Positions 26,582 to 36,102 of a DNA stretch of 64,000 bases are shown here, one piece after another (position 1 is the first letter of the stretch; each line of letters opens with the position of its first letter). The stretch lies in NCBI GenBank assembly GCA_023412005.1, contig JAEYOE010000012.1, positions 248,001 to 312,000 of the forward strand. The letters run 5' to 3'. The notes below the pieces were generated by a model. That model searched no databases. It saw only the letters and a list, made by a program, of their open reading frames with translations, and was not told the origin of the DNA. Source of the stretch: Bacillota bacterium. Its GTDB lineage: Bacteria; Bacillota; Clostridia; Christensenellales; SZUA-584. The position numbers and the translations under genes are program-made.

Positions 26582-26748
26582 AACGATACCGTTATCCGTA
26601 ACCTATATTCGGTGGCGGTCAACGCTATTGCGAGCGGTGCCATAGACGTGAAGTGTATCGTCAGCCACGAGTTTGGTTTCGAGCAAGTCAAGGGAGCGTA
26701 ATCTTGTATCGGCCGACGCCAAGGACGTGGTGAAAGGGTTATTAAGAT
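26582..26748 (+). pseudogene. Remnant of a zinc-type alcohol/polyol dehydrogenase C-terminus
   Basis: The frame at 26582 reads IRNLYSVAVNAIASGAID followed by VKCIVSHEFGFEQVKGA, the substrate-domain end of medium-chain dehydrogenases (sorbitol/threonine type). After a stop and a one-base shift, VSADAKDVVKGLLR continues the same match. There is no start, no N-terminal part and at least one frameshift, so it is a decayed fragment. Beyond the promoter described separately, nothing else was seen in this 405-base gap. Confidence 0.65.
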
Positions 26749-26849
26749 AGAAGCCTTATGCTTTGGTTTCGCGTAAAAAATTTGGCCCCGATGTCTGTCA
26801 TATGAACTCTATGGGGTGGTTTTTGATGTTATCAATTAGAATTGGCTGC

Positions 26850-27677
26850 TCAAAATGGAATGCTGTCACGAAACATAGACGGCGAGACATTTTTTATTTT
26901 TTTAAATACTTTAGAGAATAGCAATGGATCATCATAACCCACAGATCGGGAAACATCTCCGATTGTTAGCTTGCTGTCTTCCAGCAGCTCGCATGCCCGA
27001 TTGACACGAAAAGCCGTCAGAAACTCTTTCATCGTCATGTTAACGCCCTTTTTGAATATGACCCCAAGGTAATTCCTGTCTAGTCCGATAGCCTGCGCAA
27101 TATCCTCGATTTCCAGATGTCTTGAGTAGTTCTTTTCCATATACTCAATCGTTTTGCGTATGTATAATTCACTGCGGTTTTGTCTCGCTTTCTGGTTTGT
27201 GCCGGTGTTCCCCGTTTGAGTCAGCAGCGCCAGAAAATCGTACAAACAGCTGAGCGTCACCAGTTCACCATGCGTATCGATAATGCTGACGGAAAGCATT
27301 TTTGTGATGATACCGTTTATTCTTTCCGCATCCTGAAAGTTGAAAACAGGTGAATCGCCGCTGAGCCCGGCACTTTTGAGGTAATATTCGGCTTTAACGC
27401 CCTGAAGCCCGATCCACGCATAAGACCACGGCTCTTGTTCATCAGCTTGGTAGAATGTAACGGTGTCGGGATAGATCAGGAACCCTTGGCCTTTGTTTAT
27501 ATGATAGTGTTCGTTGCCGCTATGAAAAACCCCCTTGCCATCAAGCACACAATGGATAAGGAAATGGTCTCTGACTGCGGGGCCATAGGCATGCAGCGGT
27601 TCGCAGTTTTCAATGCCGAACTGACAAACATTCAGGTCGGTGCATTCCTTCTTTGCGTTCCATACAAGTTCAAACAT
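26850..27677 (-). CDS. AraC family transcriptional regulator
   Basis: The 275-residue protein has an N-terminal cupin-type sugar-sensing domain (HFLIHCVLDGKGVFHSG) and a C-terminal double helix-turn-helix (IEDIAQAIGLDRNYLGVIFKK and IGDVSRSVGYDDPLLFSKVFKK). It is divergent from the GH57 gene 129 bases away and so probably controls it. GAGGAGG precedes the ATG by 7 bases. A TATAAT -10 box on the minus strand lies at 27711-27716. Confidence 0.92.
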   Translation of the reverse strand: MFELVWNAKKECTDLNVCQFGIENCEPLHAYGPAVRDHFLIHCVLDGKGVFHSGNEHYHINKGQGFLIYPDTVTFYQADEQEPWSYAWIGLQGVKAEYYLKSAGLSGDSPVFNFQDAERINGIITKMLSVSIIDTHGELVTLSCLYDFLALLTQTGNTGTNQKARQNRSELYIRKTIEYMEKNYSRHLEIEDIAQAIGLDRNYLGVIFKKGVNMTMKEFLTAFRVNRACELLEDSKLTIGDVSRSVGYDDPLLFSKVFKKIKNVSPSMFRDSIPF

Positions 27678-27806
27678 GGAAGCCTCCTCGCGCGTGGATT
27701 ACCATCTAACATTATACCATATACGCAACGCAAATTTCCATTTACTTATTGAATATAAATAGTATAAATAGAGTATAAAATCTAGAAATATGAGGGGGAG
27801 CCAACA
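27678..27806. promoter_or_regulatory. Divergent promoter region between araC-type and GH57 genes
   Basis: On the minus strand TATAAT lies at 27711-27716. On the plus strand an AT-rich stretch holds two TATAAATAG copies and a TATAAA that could be the -10 of the GH57 operon. The direct repeats are candidate AraC half-sites. Confidence 0.45.
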
Positions 27807-29348
27807 ATGAAGTATATAGCAATTTTCCATGCTAATTTGAATTACGCCTATCTGACGCCCGATAAATACGAGTTTGTCATCCGTGGAAGTTATGAGCTGA
27901 TTTTGGATACAATGAAAGAATACTTTCCGGACACAAAGTATGTATTCGAAGCCTCGGGCTATACCATTGAGCAAATCGCGGTGATCACCCCTGATGTTCT
28001 GGATAAACTTAAAGCGGCTATATCATCCGGCATGTGCGAATTTATGGGGTCGCCGTATGCGCACCCCATGCTGCCCAACTTCCCGAAGGAAGATGGTGTC
28101 TGGTCAATCCAATTTTCCAATAAAGTCTACATGCAGTATCTTGGAATGCAGCCAAAAAGCTTCTGGAATCCTGAATGCGGCTGGAGAAGCTATGTACCGC
28201 AGCAGGTTGCTGAATGCGGCTACAAAAATATGATCGGAGACTTCGAGGCCTACAGCCGCTCATGCACGGCAGATGGCACGCCTCAGCGCCCGGAGATATA
28301 CGATAAAGAATTCAGCAAGGAACCGGCCTTTTATAATTTTGCGTTTAAATATGATCTACCCGGCCATGAAAAGGCGATTCATTTTCCGTTTGACAAAATT
28401 GACGGGCTGGAAAACAACAGCCTGCGCATGTTTCTGAGAACCGACCGCGTTGCGCAGTTTGCAGTCAGGTATTTCATGGGCATGAAAGGCTACAGCTTTG
28501 AAGAGTATATTAGCCTTATCTCCAAATATTCCGAACAAACGCCCGGAGAACCGGAAGGCGCGCTGATCATTTTTGCCGACGATGCGGAATATGTGGGCAC
28601 AAACGGCTGGTTCCGGCTTAAATTTCAGAATAAGCCCGACAACGTTTTTGAAAGGACACCCCAATCGAAGGACAATCTGATCCGATTGATCACCGAGGTC
28701 AGCAAGATGGGAGAGTTCATTAATTTTGATCAGGCCTGCAATGGGCTCGAACCGATCCCTGATACCATCTATTTCGATGATGACTGTGCATGGCATGGCG
28801 CGAAGGCTTCCACCTGGGCAAATACGCCCATGGCCAGAATGCTTCGCGCCTGGCAGGATCTTGTACGGGAAAAATTGAATGCCATGGGATCGTCCATGAA
28901 CAAGGAGACGCTGAAAAGAGCATGGTACCATCTGACAAACTCGTACAATTCGGATGGCCAGTGGCCGCCGACTTTGCCGGATGCACCGCATATTGTGCAC
29001 CCATTCAATTACGGCTACTGCTTTGATAGCCTGCTGAAGGCCGAAATACTGGCTGGTGGCGTGGACAGAAGCAGATTGCCCGACAAGGCTGTTGAGACGC
29101 TTCGACAGATACTTGGCATACAGCAGGAGCTGGTTCTTCAGAAAGCCGCTACCATGAAGCTTTCGGCAGACGATGAAGAGCGGGAGAAGGCTGATCTTGC
29201 CATAACAATGATCGAACAGTCGCGAGATGTCAGCTCGATAGCAGCATGCGGCGGGAAGCTGCTGTATGCCTCGGAATATACCGTCCGTGCGGAAGCGCTG
29301 GTCGAAGCGCGACGGATTGTCGGCGGCGTATTGATTGAGAAGATATGA
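27807..29348 (+). CDS. GH57 family glycoside hydrolase
   Basis: The protein has 513 residues and no signal peptide, so it is intracellular. The barrel starts at once (IAIFHANLNYAYLTP). The family-57 nucleophile motif is FWNPECGWR with Glu123, and the acid/base motif is FADDAEYVG with Asp259. GH57 enzymes act on alpha-glucans (amylase, branching, alpha-galactosidase). This branch does not match one I can name, so substrate is open. AGGGGG precedes the ATG. It shares an operon with an aldose-epimerase-like gene 20 bases on, pointing to catabolism of an alpha-linked oligosaccharide. Confidence 0.88.
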   Translation: MKYIAIFHANLNYAYLTPDKYEFVIRGSYELILDTMKEYFPDTKYVFEASGYTIEQIAVITPDVLDKLKAAISSGMCEFMGSPYAHPMLPNFPKEDGVWSIQFSNKVYMQYLGMQPKSFWNPECGWRSYVPQQVAECGYKNMIGDFEAYSRSCTADGTPQRPEIYDKEFSKEPAFYNFAFKYDLPGHEKAIHFPFDKIDGLENNSLRMFLRTDRVAQFAVRYFMGMKGYSFEEYISLISKYSEQTPGEPEGALIIFADDAEYVGTNGWFRLKFQNKPDNVFERTPQSKDNLIRLITEVSKMGEFINFDQACNGLEPIPDTIYFDDDCAWHGAKASTWANTPMARMLRAWQDLVREKLNAMGSSMNKETLKRAWYHLTNSYNSDGQWPPTLPDAPHIVHPFNYGYCFDSLLKAEILAGGVDRSRLPDKAVETLRQILGIQQELVLQKAATMKLSADDEEREKADLAITMIEQSRDVSSIAACGGKLLYASEYTVRAEALVEARRIVGGVLIEKI

Positions 29349-29368
29349 CGGGCATTTAGGGGGGAGAT

Positions 29369-30412
29369 ATGCTTTATCAAAGCGAAAGAAACCACGGCTG
29401 CCGGTTTGCTGAGTATTCACTGATGGGGCTGCGAACGATCGCGCTGGAGAACGAAAAGCTCCGCATATGCATACTTGCCGACAAGGGTGCGGAAATCATA
29501 GAATTCAATTTAAAGGAAAGGGATATCGATTTTGTTTGGAGATCTCCTTTGGGGTTAAGCTGTTTAGCAAAGATGGCAGCATCCCCGAAAGACACCCAAA
29601 TGCTGACCGACTGGTATACCGGGGGCTGGTTCGAATGCTTCCCGAATGTGGGCACACCCTGCACCTACAAGAATGCCTTAATCCCGCAATACGGCGAGCT
29701 GTGGTATCTGCCTTGGGAGTATCAAGTCATCAAGGATGAGCCGGAGGAGGTAATTCTGAGGTTTACCGTCAAGACGACAAAAACGCCCTTCAGAATCGAT
29801 AAGGAAATTTCCCTCAGAGCGCACGATGCCACACTGTACATTCATGAAACCGCAGAGAACACCGGCCGCGTGGAGCTCGATTATCAATGGGGCTTTCACC
29901 CGAACTTTGGGTCAAACTTTATTGACGAAAGCTGTGTTATCGATATGCCGGGCGGCGATGTGAAGGCCTATTATTCATCACCCCGTTCACGCTTTGAACC
30001 CGGTGCGGCCGGCATGTGGCCATACTTAGAAGGCAAGAACGGAGATACGGTGGATCTTCGCATGGTTCTTAGGGAAGGTGCGGGCACGGATGAATGCATC
30101 GAAGTGAATCACCTTGAAAAAGGCATAACGACGATTACAAATAACAAAAAAAATATATGCATGGAAATGACCTGGGATGTGAACGCGCTGCCGCACAACG
30201 TCATTTGGCACGTGACAAACGGCGATGAAGGCTACCCCCGATATGGAAACACGTATGTTCTCGGTTTTTTGCCAAGGAGCGACAGGGTTTGGGGGCTGGA
30301 AGAAGCAGCGGCGGCAGGGTCGTGCTGCAAAATACAGCCGGGAGAAAAGAAATGCATGTGGTTTAATATGAAGGCGTATCAAACAAAGGGGGTTAGCGCT
30401 GCAATTGTCTAA
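29369..30412 (+). CDS. Aldose 1-epimerase-like protein (galactose mutarotase superfamily)
   Basis: This 347-residue beta-sandwich protein has LRICILADKGAEIIEFNLK at the start, FECFPNVGTPCTYK, and the central WGFHPNFGSNFID with a histidine where mutarotases place their acid. The late EAAAAGSCCKIQPGEKK strand fits superfamily members of unknown specificity. It would convert sugar anomers or recognise a product of the GH57 enzyme. It is cytoplasmic, with no signal peptide. Confidence 0.78.
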   Translation: MLYQSERNHGCRFAEYSLMGLRTIALENEKLRICILADKGAEIIEFNLKERDIDFVWRSPLGLSCLAKMAASPKDTQMLTDWYTGGWFECFPNVGTPCTYKNALIPQYGELWYLPWEYQVIKDEPEEVILRFTVKTTKTPFRIDKEISLRAHDATLYIHETAENTGRVELDYQWGFHPNFGSNFIDESCVIDMPGGDVKAYYSSPRSRFEPGAAGMWPYLEGKNGDTVDLRMVLREGAGTDECIEVNHLEKGITTITNNKKNICMEMTWDVNALPHNVIWHVTNGDEGYPRYGNTYVLGFLPRSDRVWGLEEAAAAGSCCKIQPGEKKCMWFNMKAYQTKGVSAAIV

Positions 30413-30830
30413 AGAATACCCCGATTATCTAAGATATAAATAGTATCATTTATTAAAGCTTTCTTTTAGAGGAGAAGGTGGTGCTAAGCACCGGATGAGG
30501 TTTACAAAATGGCAGACAAATCGAACACCTCATCAGTCGCCTATCGGCGATAGCTTCTCCTCAAAGGAGAAGCCCAGACTATCGATAAACCCTGTTTTGT
30601 CATTCCGAGCCTGTCGACTACGAAGTGGAATGGAATCCCATGAAATACGCTTTGCAGAGGGGATTCCTCGATCGCTTACGCTCCAACGGAATGACATATG
30701 TACCTTTCCGACAACCTGAGCATCTCCTCTATAGGAGAAGCCTAAAAACGTTCTTAGTTAGCTTAAATGCATTCGATAAGAAGCGCTCGCTCAAGGTGCA
30801 ATGGTAACCAGTTTTGTGGCTTAGATCGTC
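30413..30830. repeat. Intergenic block of dispersed repeats
   Basis: This 418-base gap has no gene. It holds degenerate copies of repeats common between clostridial genes: an AGGAGAAGGTGG / CTTCTCCTCAAAGGAGAAGC type and a CCGAGCCTGTCGACTAC...AAGTGGA type (30605-30629). The latter is identical but for one base to 45656-45680. Short hairpins can form throughout. The block also separates the convergent mutarotase and response-regulator genes. Confidence 0.7.
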
Positions 30831-32438
30831 TCAATTTGTTTTCCTTGCTTTAAGAAAGTCGCTCGGCAGCATATTGAATTTTCTCTTGAAAATTTTGGCG
30901 AAATAATTCGGGCTTGATATCCCCACACGCGCCGCCGCATCACAAACCGTCATCTCTTCCCTCAGCATCAATTGTCTGGCTTTTTCCATCCGATAGTCGG
31001 TGATGTAGTCGTTTATGGTTTGGCCCATGTCCTTTTTAAACAGAAAACAAAGATATCCGTAGCTGACGAACATCTTTTGAGCAATGCGTTCTATGGTCAA
31101 CTCATCATCCCGGTAATTATCATGAATAATGCCGATGGCTTTTTGTACAATGCTGGATACTTTTTCGCAATTGCGCTTATGCACGTCTTGAATGAGCTGT
31201 TTCAGAGTGTCTTCTATCTTTATAAAAAGTGCGGGTGTGTCTGTAGAGGATATAACCTCATTGAACAGCGATGAGAAAGAATTGGTGATCTGATCCGTTA
31301 AGCAGATTGAGTTTTCATTGCTGTATTCAATACACGCAGACAGTATTTCCACCAGAGTGACATGAACCAATTGTATGGTGGCATGTGATTCGATAAGCGC
31401 GGTGCGAAGCTTTTGAATGATTTCGATACAGACATCAATGTTCCCCAGCCGCATTTGCATAAGCAGCTCATTTTTGTCATAAATGGCCGCGCGATTGCTT
31501 AAAAAATTCACAGAGCTGATGCGGTTGTAGAATAAGACATCACTTGTGTTTTGGGGCAGACAGTTGCTGATAGCGAAAACGGCTTCCTTGCAGGAACTGT
31601 GCACATCCTGAAGGGCAAACCGGGGATTGCCGACCCCCACCGTAACCGAAAGCTTGAAATTGTCCAGAATAAAACAACAGAGTGTATTGAGCAGCCCCTG
31701 CAGCCGCATTTCGTTGCCATTGTAACAGATAATTGCGTAGACACGCCGAAGATTTTCTATGGATGTTTCACACGGGTATTTTTCTGACAGCAATTCATCT
31801 GTGATGTTTTCTACCGCATATACCCATAGTTTTTGATCATCTGATGTCCATTTTTCCGATTGCAAAGGCGATACTTCGATGCAAATCACAAGAAAAGGAG
31901 GCTGGGTCAACGCAATCCGATTATCTGTGAGTATGGTATCAATATCATTTTGATCGGACGGGACATTACCCATAAGAATTTTTGAAATATATTGTGCCTT
32001 TAAAACGGCGATTGTCGAATTCAGGCTGCTGCGCAGGGTGTCAATGCGGTCTTGCAGGTTGCATTCTTTTTGAATCATCTCTGAAATATCAACGAGAGTT
32101 TTTGTAAATTCAACAGGGTCGACCGGCTTGACAATGTAATTGCATACGCCAAGCACAAGCGATCTCTTCACATAATCAAAATCATCATAGCCGGAAATCA
32201 CGATGATTTTAATATCCGGTTTGAGGCGCCTTAACTGATAGATAAACTCAAGGCCATCCATCAAGCGCATATTAATATCAGTGGCAATCACATCCGGAAG
32301 CAGCAGTTCAACCTTTTGCAGTGCGTCGATACCGTTTTCAGCTTCGCCGCAAACCTCGTACCCAATCGATGCCCAATCAACTGAGACGATCAAGGCCTTG
32401 CGGAAATATTTTTCATCATCAACAATCAGTATTCTCAT
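30831..32438 (-). CDS. YesN-type response regulator, receiver plus AraC DNA-binding domain
   Basis: Receiver domain (about 1-120): ILIVDDEK acidic pocket, phospho-acceptor aspartate in DVIATDINM, and conserved lysine in YIVKPVD. A roughly 280-residue middle region follows, then an AraC double helix-turn-helix (IERIAQKMFVSYGYLCFLFKK, VCDAAARVGISSPNYFAKIFKRKF). The ATG at 32438 is preceded by GAGGTG and gives the usual MRILIVDDE start. A GTG at 32450 overlapping the kinase stop is the alternative. With the kinase upstream it should activate the divergent sugar transporter at 34678. Confidence 0.92.
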   Translation of the reverse strand: MRILIVDDEKYFRKALIVSVDWASIGYEVCGEAENGIDALQKVELLLPDVIATDINMRLMDGLEFIYQLRRLKPDIKIIVISGYDDFDYVKRSLVLGVCNYIVKPVDPVEFTKTLVDISEMIQKECNLQDRIDTLRSSLNSTIAVLKAQYISKILMGNVPSDQNDIDTILTDNRIALTQPPFLVICIEVSPLQSEKWTSDDQKLWVYAVENITDELLSEKYPCETSIENLRRVYAIICYNGNEMRLQGLLNTLCCFILDNFKLSVTVGVGNPRFALQDVHSSCKEAVFAISNCLPQNTSDVLFYNRISSVNFLSNRAAIYDKNELLMQMRLGNIDVCIEIIQKLRTALIESHATIQLVHVTLVEILSACIEYSNENSICLTDQITNSFSSLFNEVISSTDTPALFIKIEDTLKQLIQDVHKRNCEKVSSIVQKAIGIIHDNYRDDELTIERIAQKMFVSYGYLCFLFKKDMGQTINDYITDYRMEKARQLMLREEMTVCDAAARVGISSPNYFAKIFKRKFNMLPSDFLKARKTN

Positions 32439-32446
32439 CTTCGATT

Positions 32447-34219
32447 TCACACCTCGCTTTTATTGATGGGCAAGGTCACAATCACTTTGGTATAGCGGCC
32501 TTTCTCACTTTCAATGCGCAGCCCAAATTGTTGGCCGTATTTGTGTTTAATTCTCTGATCGACATTCGCCAAACCAAAAGAATCAGAATGATGCGGCCTC
32601 TCCTCACTCAGCAGCTGCGGGATTTTTTTGGCGTCTATGCCAACACCATTGTCAAAAACCTCCAAAACAGCCAGCCCATTTTCCTCATAACCGGTGATAA
32701 TGATTTTGCCCGGGTGGCTTCCTTCTTTAATACCATGATAAATGGCGTTTTCAACAAGCGGCTGCAGAGTGAGTTTTGGGATATAGCAGAAATCTAAATC
32801 TTTGACGTTAACTTGAAAATCGAAATAATCTTCGTAACGCAGTTTTTGTATTTGGATATAGTTATAAATCAACTTAATTTCATCCTGCACCGTAATGATC
32901 GATTTGCCCTTGCTCAGGCTCAGCTTATAAAACTCAGCGAGCGACATGGCAGCCGTGGTGGCTTCTTTTTTCATATCGAGTGTTATAAACGATATAATCG
33001 TTTCTATGGTGTTGTATAAAAAATGCGGATTAATCTGTGCCTGAAGTATTTTAAACTCATTTTCGCGATGCTGCTTTTGCTGAAGGTAAACCTCCTGAAT
33101 GAGTGATCGAATTTTATCCATCAGCGCATTAAAATTGCTTGCAATGATCTGCATTTCTCCGCTGTAGTGCCTGGTCTCCTTGATGCTCAAATCACCGTTG
33201 CCCACTTTAGACATGCTTTCTGCGATGTTGTTAATAGGCTTAATCATCGTATAATCAATCAGAAACGAGGACAAAAAATAAATACAAACGCACCCAAGAC
33301 CCGCAAAAAGAATCATCATATTTGTTCGGTTGCTTTGTTCTGCTGCGGTTTCATATGATGCCGTGTCGACAATGTACCATTTCATGCGCGGATAATCGGT
33401 AATGGCGTAAACGTTTTTATCCGCTCCTGCGAACGTGACGCTGGCTTTATTCAGCGTTTGTGTTTCAAAGTTGCTATTATTAACCACACGGCCAAGGCTT
33501 TGGCCGATATCATCTCTATCAGCACAGGATATGATTTTATACGCGTAATCGGTTATGTACAAATTGCTGTTAATGTTTTTTACCGAACTGAATGAGTTTT
33601 CAATGATTGCTTCATCAACAAAAAAAACACATTCACCCAAGTATTCACCGGTGTTTTTATCTATGATAGACTTACCGACAATGATGACATTTTTCGATGG
33701 GCTATGCGCATATTCGAGCGTCGTCAGCCCCGACCAAACAGGCCGCTGCATGTCTTTAATATACGTTAAAAACGCTGGCGGCAGCGATTGTTCCACATAG
33801 CCGCTGCTGATGTCATAGCCGCTGTAGATCACTTCTCCGTCTTCTATGATGGCGGCACCGATGATATGAGTGACCGGGTTAAGAAAGTTGCTCATGATTT
33901 CGCCCATAATGGTGGAAACTTGCACCTTGCTGATGGGATAAGCGTAGGTAGCTTTAACTTGCTTGAGCCGCATCATGCTTTGCTGCAGGTTATAATCGCA
34001 CACCACGAGACGAATGTAGTCCTCCGTGCTGTTAAAAATAGTATCCAGACTTTGAACGATTAATTGCTGCTCTCTGTCAAGGTTCTTTTGAGTTTCATCT
34101 ATGAAATAGGATATAAACATCTGATTGCTTGTTATAATAAGCACAGAAATAACAACAGCCAACACGAGTAGATTTGTTAACAGTATTTTGTTCTTAAGCT
34201 TCATGTCACGCATCCACAT
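32447..34219 (-). CDS. YesM-type sensor histidine kinase
   Basis: The protein has about 590 residues. One membrane segment lies near the start (about 12-35), followed by an extracellular Cache-like sensor of some 250 residues, a second membrane segment (about 305-325) and HAMP. The kinase part has the phospho-histidine in QINPHFLYN and the ATP-binding DNGVGI. The ATG at 34219 was chosen because GGGAGG lies 8 bases upstream. The longer frame to 34255 lacks a ribosome site. It overlaps the regulator gene and probably senses an oligosaccharide or its binding protein. Confidence 0.92.
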   Translation of the reverse strand: MWMRDMKLKNKILLTNLLVLAVVISVLIITSNQMFISYFIDETQKNLDREQQLIVQSLDTIFNSTEDYIRLVVCDYNLQQSMMRLKQVKATYAYPISKVQVSTIMGEIMSNFLNPVTHIIGAAIIEDGEVIYSGYDISSGYVEQSLPPAFLTYIKDMQRPVWSGLTTLEYAHSPSKNVIIVGKSIIDKNTGEYLGECVFFVDEAIIENSFSSVKNINSNLYITDYAYKIISCADRDDIGQSLGRVVNNSNFETQTLNKASVTFAGADKNVYAITDYPRMKWYIVDTASYETAAEQSNRTNMMILFAGLGCVCIYFLSSFLIDYTMIKPINNIAESMSKVGNGDLSIKETRHYSGEMQIIASNFNALMDKIRSLIQEVYLQQKQHRENEFKILQAQINPHFLYNTIETIISFITLDMKKEATTAAMSLAEFYKLSLSKGKSIITVQDEIKLIYNYIQIQKLRYEDYFDFQVNVKDLDFCYIPKLTLQPLVENAIYHGIKEGSHPGKIIITGYEENGLAVLEVFDNGVGIDAKKIPQLLSEERPHHSDSFGLANVDQRIKHKYGQQFGLRIESEKGRYTKVIVTLPINKSEV

Positions 34220-34255
34220 TAAAAATGCCTCCCGTGAACGATCACTTAAATCCAT

Positions 34256-34677
34256 TGTACTCTGTCAAAAATGAAAGGTAAATCTACTTTTCTGTATATG
34301 GGAGATTATATTAGATTTTTATCCATATATATGATAATTGTTACTTTGCTTTCGTTTATAATTATATGTATATGCAAAACCTATTTGATTTTTACTCAAG
34401 GATATCCCAATTGTTTCTTCAAATAGATTTTTAATTCAACTAGAATTAAAACAGCTTTAATGGGGCGCGGCTTCATGGGTAAACTCCTCCGGATGTCATG
34501 CTGAGGAGCGAAGCGGCGTGACTGCACAGTGGGGTGTATCCCATCGCAATTACACATCAAACATGGGGAAAGCCCACCGTGCGGTCGGCTCGCTATCGCT
34601 CTCTCAACGTGTACGAAGGAGCTTTGTCAGCAGGCTTAAGCTTTCGTAAAAGCAAATATAAAATTGGAGGTAAAGAA
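34256..34677 (+). promoter_or_regulatory. Divergent control region with a 9-bp palindrome and a degenerate repeat
   Basis: The perfect inverted repeat TTTTAATTC-aacta-GAATTAAAA at 34429-34451 is a candidate operator for the two-component regulator. The stretch 34466-34615 is GC-richer and resembles the dispersed intergenic repeats (CTGAGGAGCGAAGCGGCG), not protein. GGAGG at 34665-34669 serves the binding-protein gene. Confidence 0.5.
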
Positions 34678-36018
34678 ATGAAAAAACCGATCCTTGCGCT
34701 GCTTATTGTTACTGTTTTAGTGTTGGTTTCAGCTTGTGCACCTGCTGTGCCATCCACCAGTGCTTCAGCCAGCGAAGAAGTATCCGCTTCTGCTTCCGTT
34801 GCCCCTACCGATGCTCCCGCAGAAAAAGTCAAGCTGAGATTAGTCAGTATAAGCACTGATGATAATCAGACAGCGATTCTGGAAGATTACATCAAGAAGA
34901 ATATCGAAACCGCGCTGCCTAATATTGAGGTGGAGTACGAACCGGGCGGCGGCGGCGAGGATATGGCCAATAAGATGAAGACCTACAATTCTACCGGTGA
35001 CCTGCCGGATGTATGGTACAGCACGTCTGACTATGCTTATCCCATCATTACCGCCGGCAACCAGCTTGAATTAACAGATTATATTACAAAAGACGGGTTT
35101 ATCGACAAATATGCAGTGCCTGATGCTCTAAAGAATGGCAAGGGAGATATCTATTGCATCTCCTCCGGTGCTGATACGTACTTTACTCCCCGCATTTATT
35201 ACAACAAACAGATTTTCGCCGATAATAACGTGGAAGTGCCGACAACTTGGGACGAACTCGTGGCCGCTTGTGAGAAATTTAAAGACGCAGGCGTTACACC
35301 GATCTCGCTGATGGGAAAAGGCGGCTGGGCACCGCAGCTTTATCTGGTTCAAACGTTTATTCAGCTGATTGATCCCACGGTTGCACAACAGCTTTTAACC
35401 AACGAAACTGACTTCAACAATCCGGTTTGTCTTGAAGCGGCTGATAAAATTGCACAGCTGGCCAAAATGGGCGCATTCCCGGATGGCGTTGCCAACCTCG
35501 ATTACGGCCCGTCTCTGGAGATGTTTACATCCGGCCGTTCCGCTATGTTCTGGGGATTCACATGGGAAGTTCCCAATCTGGCAAAAGACGCGAATATCGA
35601 TTTGATGCTGTGGCCTAAGCTTTCCGAGAATGTCGATCCGGCGACTGTGACACAGTTCTGGGGTTCGCCCACAAACGGCTATGCTGTTAACGCCAAATCC
35701 GAACACCTTGCGGAAGCTGTGCAGCTCGCTGAGTTCTGTGTCTCGATGGAAGCCGAGTTCTACAGAAGCAAAGGATCCAACACCAACGTTGATCCCGGCA
35801 CGGATGTTCAGGGCAAGTCGGCTCTTATGGACAAGAACCTTGAATTCTACAACAACGCAACCACAAAAATCGCGACCGTTTTCTTGAACGCGATGGACAG
35901 CAAAACAGCAGCTGATTACGGCGTCTATGGCGATAATCTTCTGACAGGCTCTTATTCCGGCAAGGATTTCATTGCTGATTTCCAAAAAGCATGGGCAGCA
36001 AACGAATTCTTCAAGTGA
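34678..36018 (+). CDS. CUT1 ABC transporter sugar-binding lipoprotein (module 1)
   Basis: The protein has 446 residues. A lipoprotein signal (MKKPILALLIV..LVSAC) is followed by a serine/alanine-rich linker and a family 1 extracellular solute-binding fold (KLRLVSISTDDNQTAILEDYIKKN, YPIITAGNQLELTDYI, FWGFTWEVPNLAKDA). It captures an oligosaccharide for the permeases downstream. ATG 34678 fits both the signal peptide and the GGAGG site. The frame extends further up into repeat-derived sequence that is not coding. Confidence 0.93.
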   Translation: MKKPILALLIVTVLVLVSACAPAVPSTSASASEEVSASASVAPTDAPAEKVKLRLVSISTDDNQTAILEDYIKKNIETALPNIEVEYEPGGGGEDMANKMKTYNSTGDLPDVWYSTSDYAYPIITAGNQLELTDYITKDGFIDKYAVPDALKNGKGDIYCISSGADTYFTPRIYYNKQIFADNNVEVPTTWDELVAACEKFKDAGVTPISLMGKGGWAPQLYLVQTFIQLIDPTVAQQLLTNETDFNNPVCLEAADKIAQLAKMGAFPDGVANLDYGPSLEMFTSGRSAMFWGFTWEVPNLAKDANIDLMLWPKLSENVDPATVTQFWGSPTNGYAVNAKSEHLAEAVQLAEFCVSMEAEFYRSKGSNTNVDPGTDVQGKSALMDKNLEFYNNATTKIATVFLNAMDSKTAADYGVYGDNLLTGSYSGKDFIADFQKAWAANEFFK

Positions 36019-36040
36019 TAAATAAATAATATAACAGACC

Positions 36041-36080
36041 ATGGAGTCACCTCTCTGCAGCAAAGGAGAGGTGATTCCAT
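36041..36080 (+). terminator. Hairpin between binding-protein and permease genes
   Basis: ATGGAGTCACCTCTC pairs with GAGAGGTGATTCCAT around a 9-base loop, with only one G-U pair. No U-run follows. In such operons a stem here usually protects the upstream message or partly attenuates, giving more binding protein than permease. It also resembles the CTCTC/GAGAG dispersed repeats. Confidence 0.6.
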
Positions 36081-36102
36081 ATTAAAATCAGGGGTGTTTT
36101 GA

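Noticed and set aside
34534..34677. N-terminal extension of the module 1 binding protein
   Set aside because: The extra codons derive from repeat-like intergenic sequence; the lipoprotein signal begins at 34678 behind GGAGG.
36041..36080. Classic intrinsic terminator after the module 1 binding protein
   Set aside because: No U-run follows the stem and the permease genes clearly belong to the same operon; a processing or stabilising hairpin is more likely.
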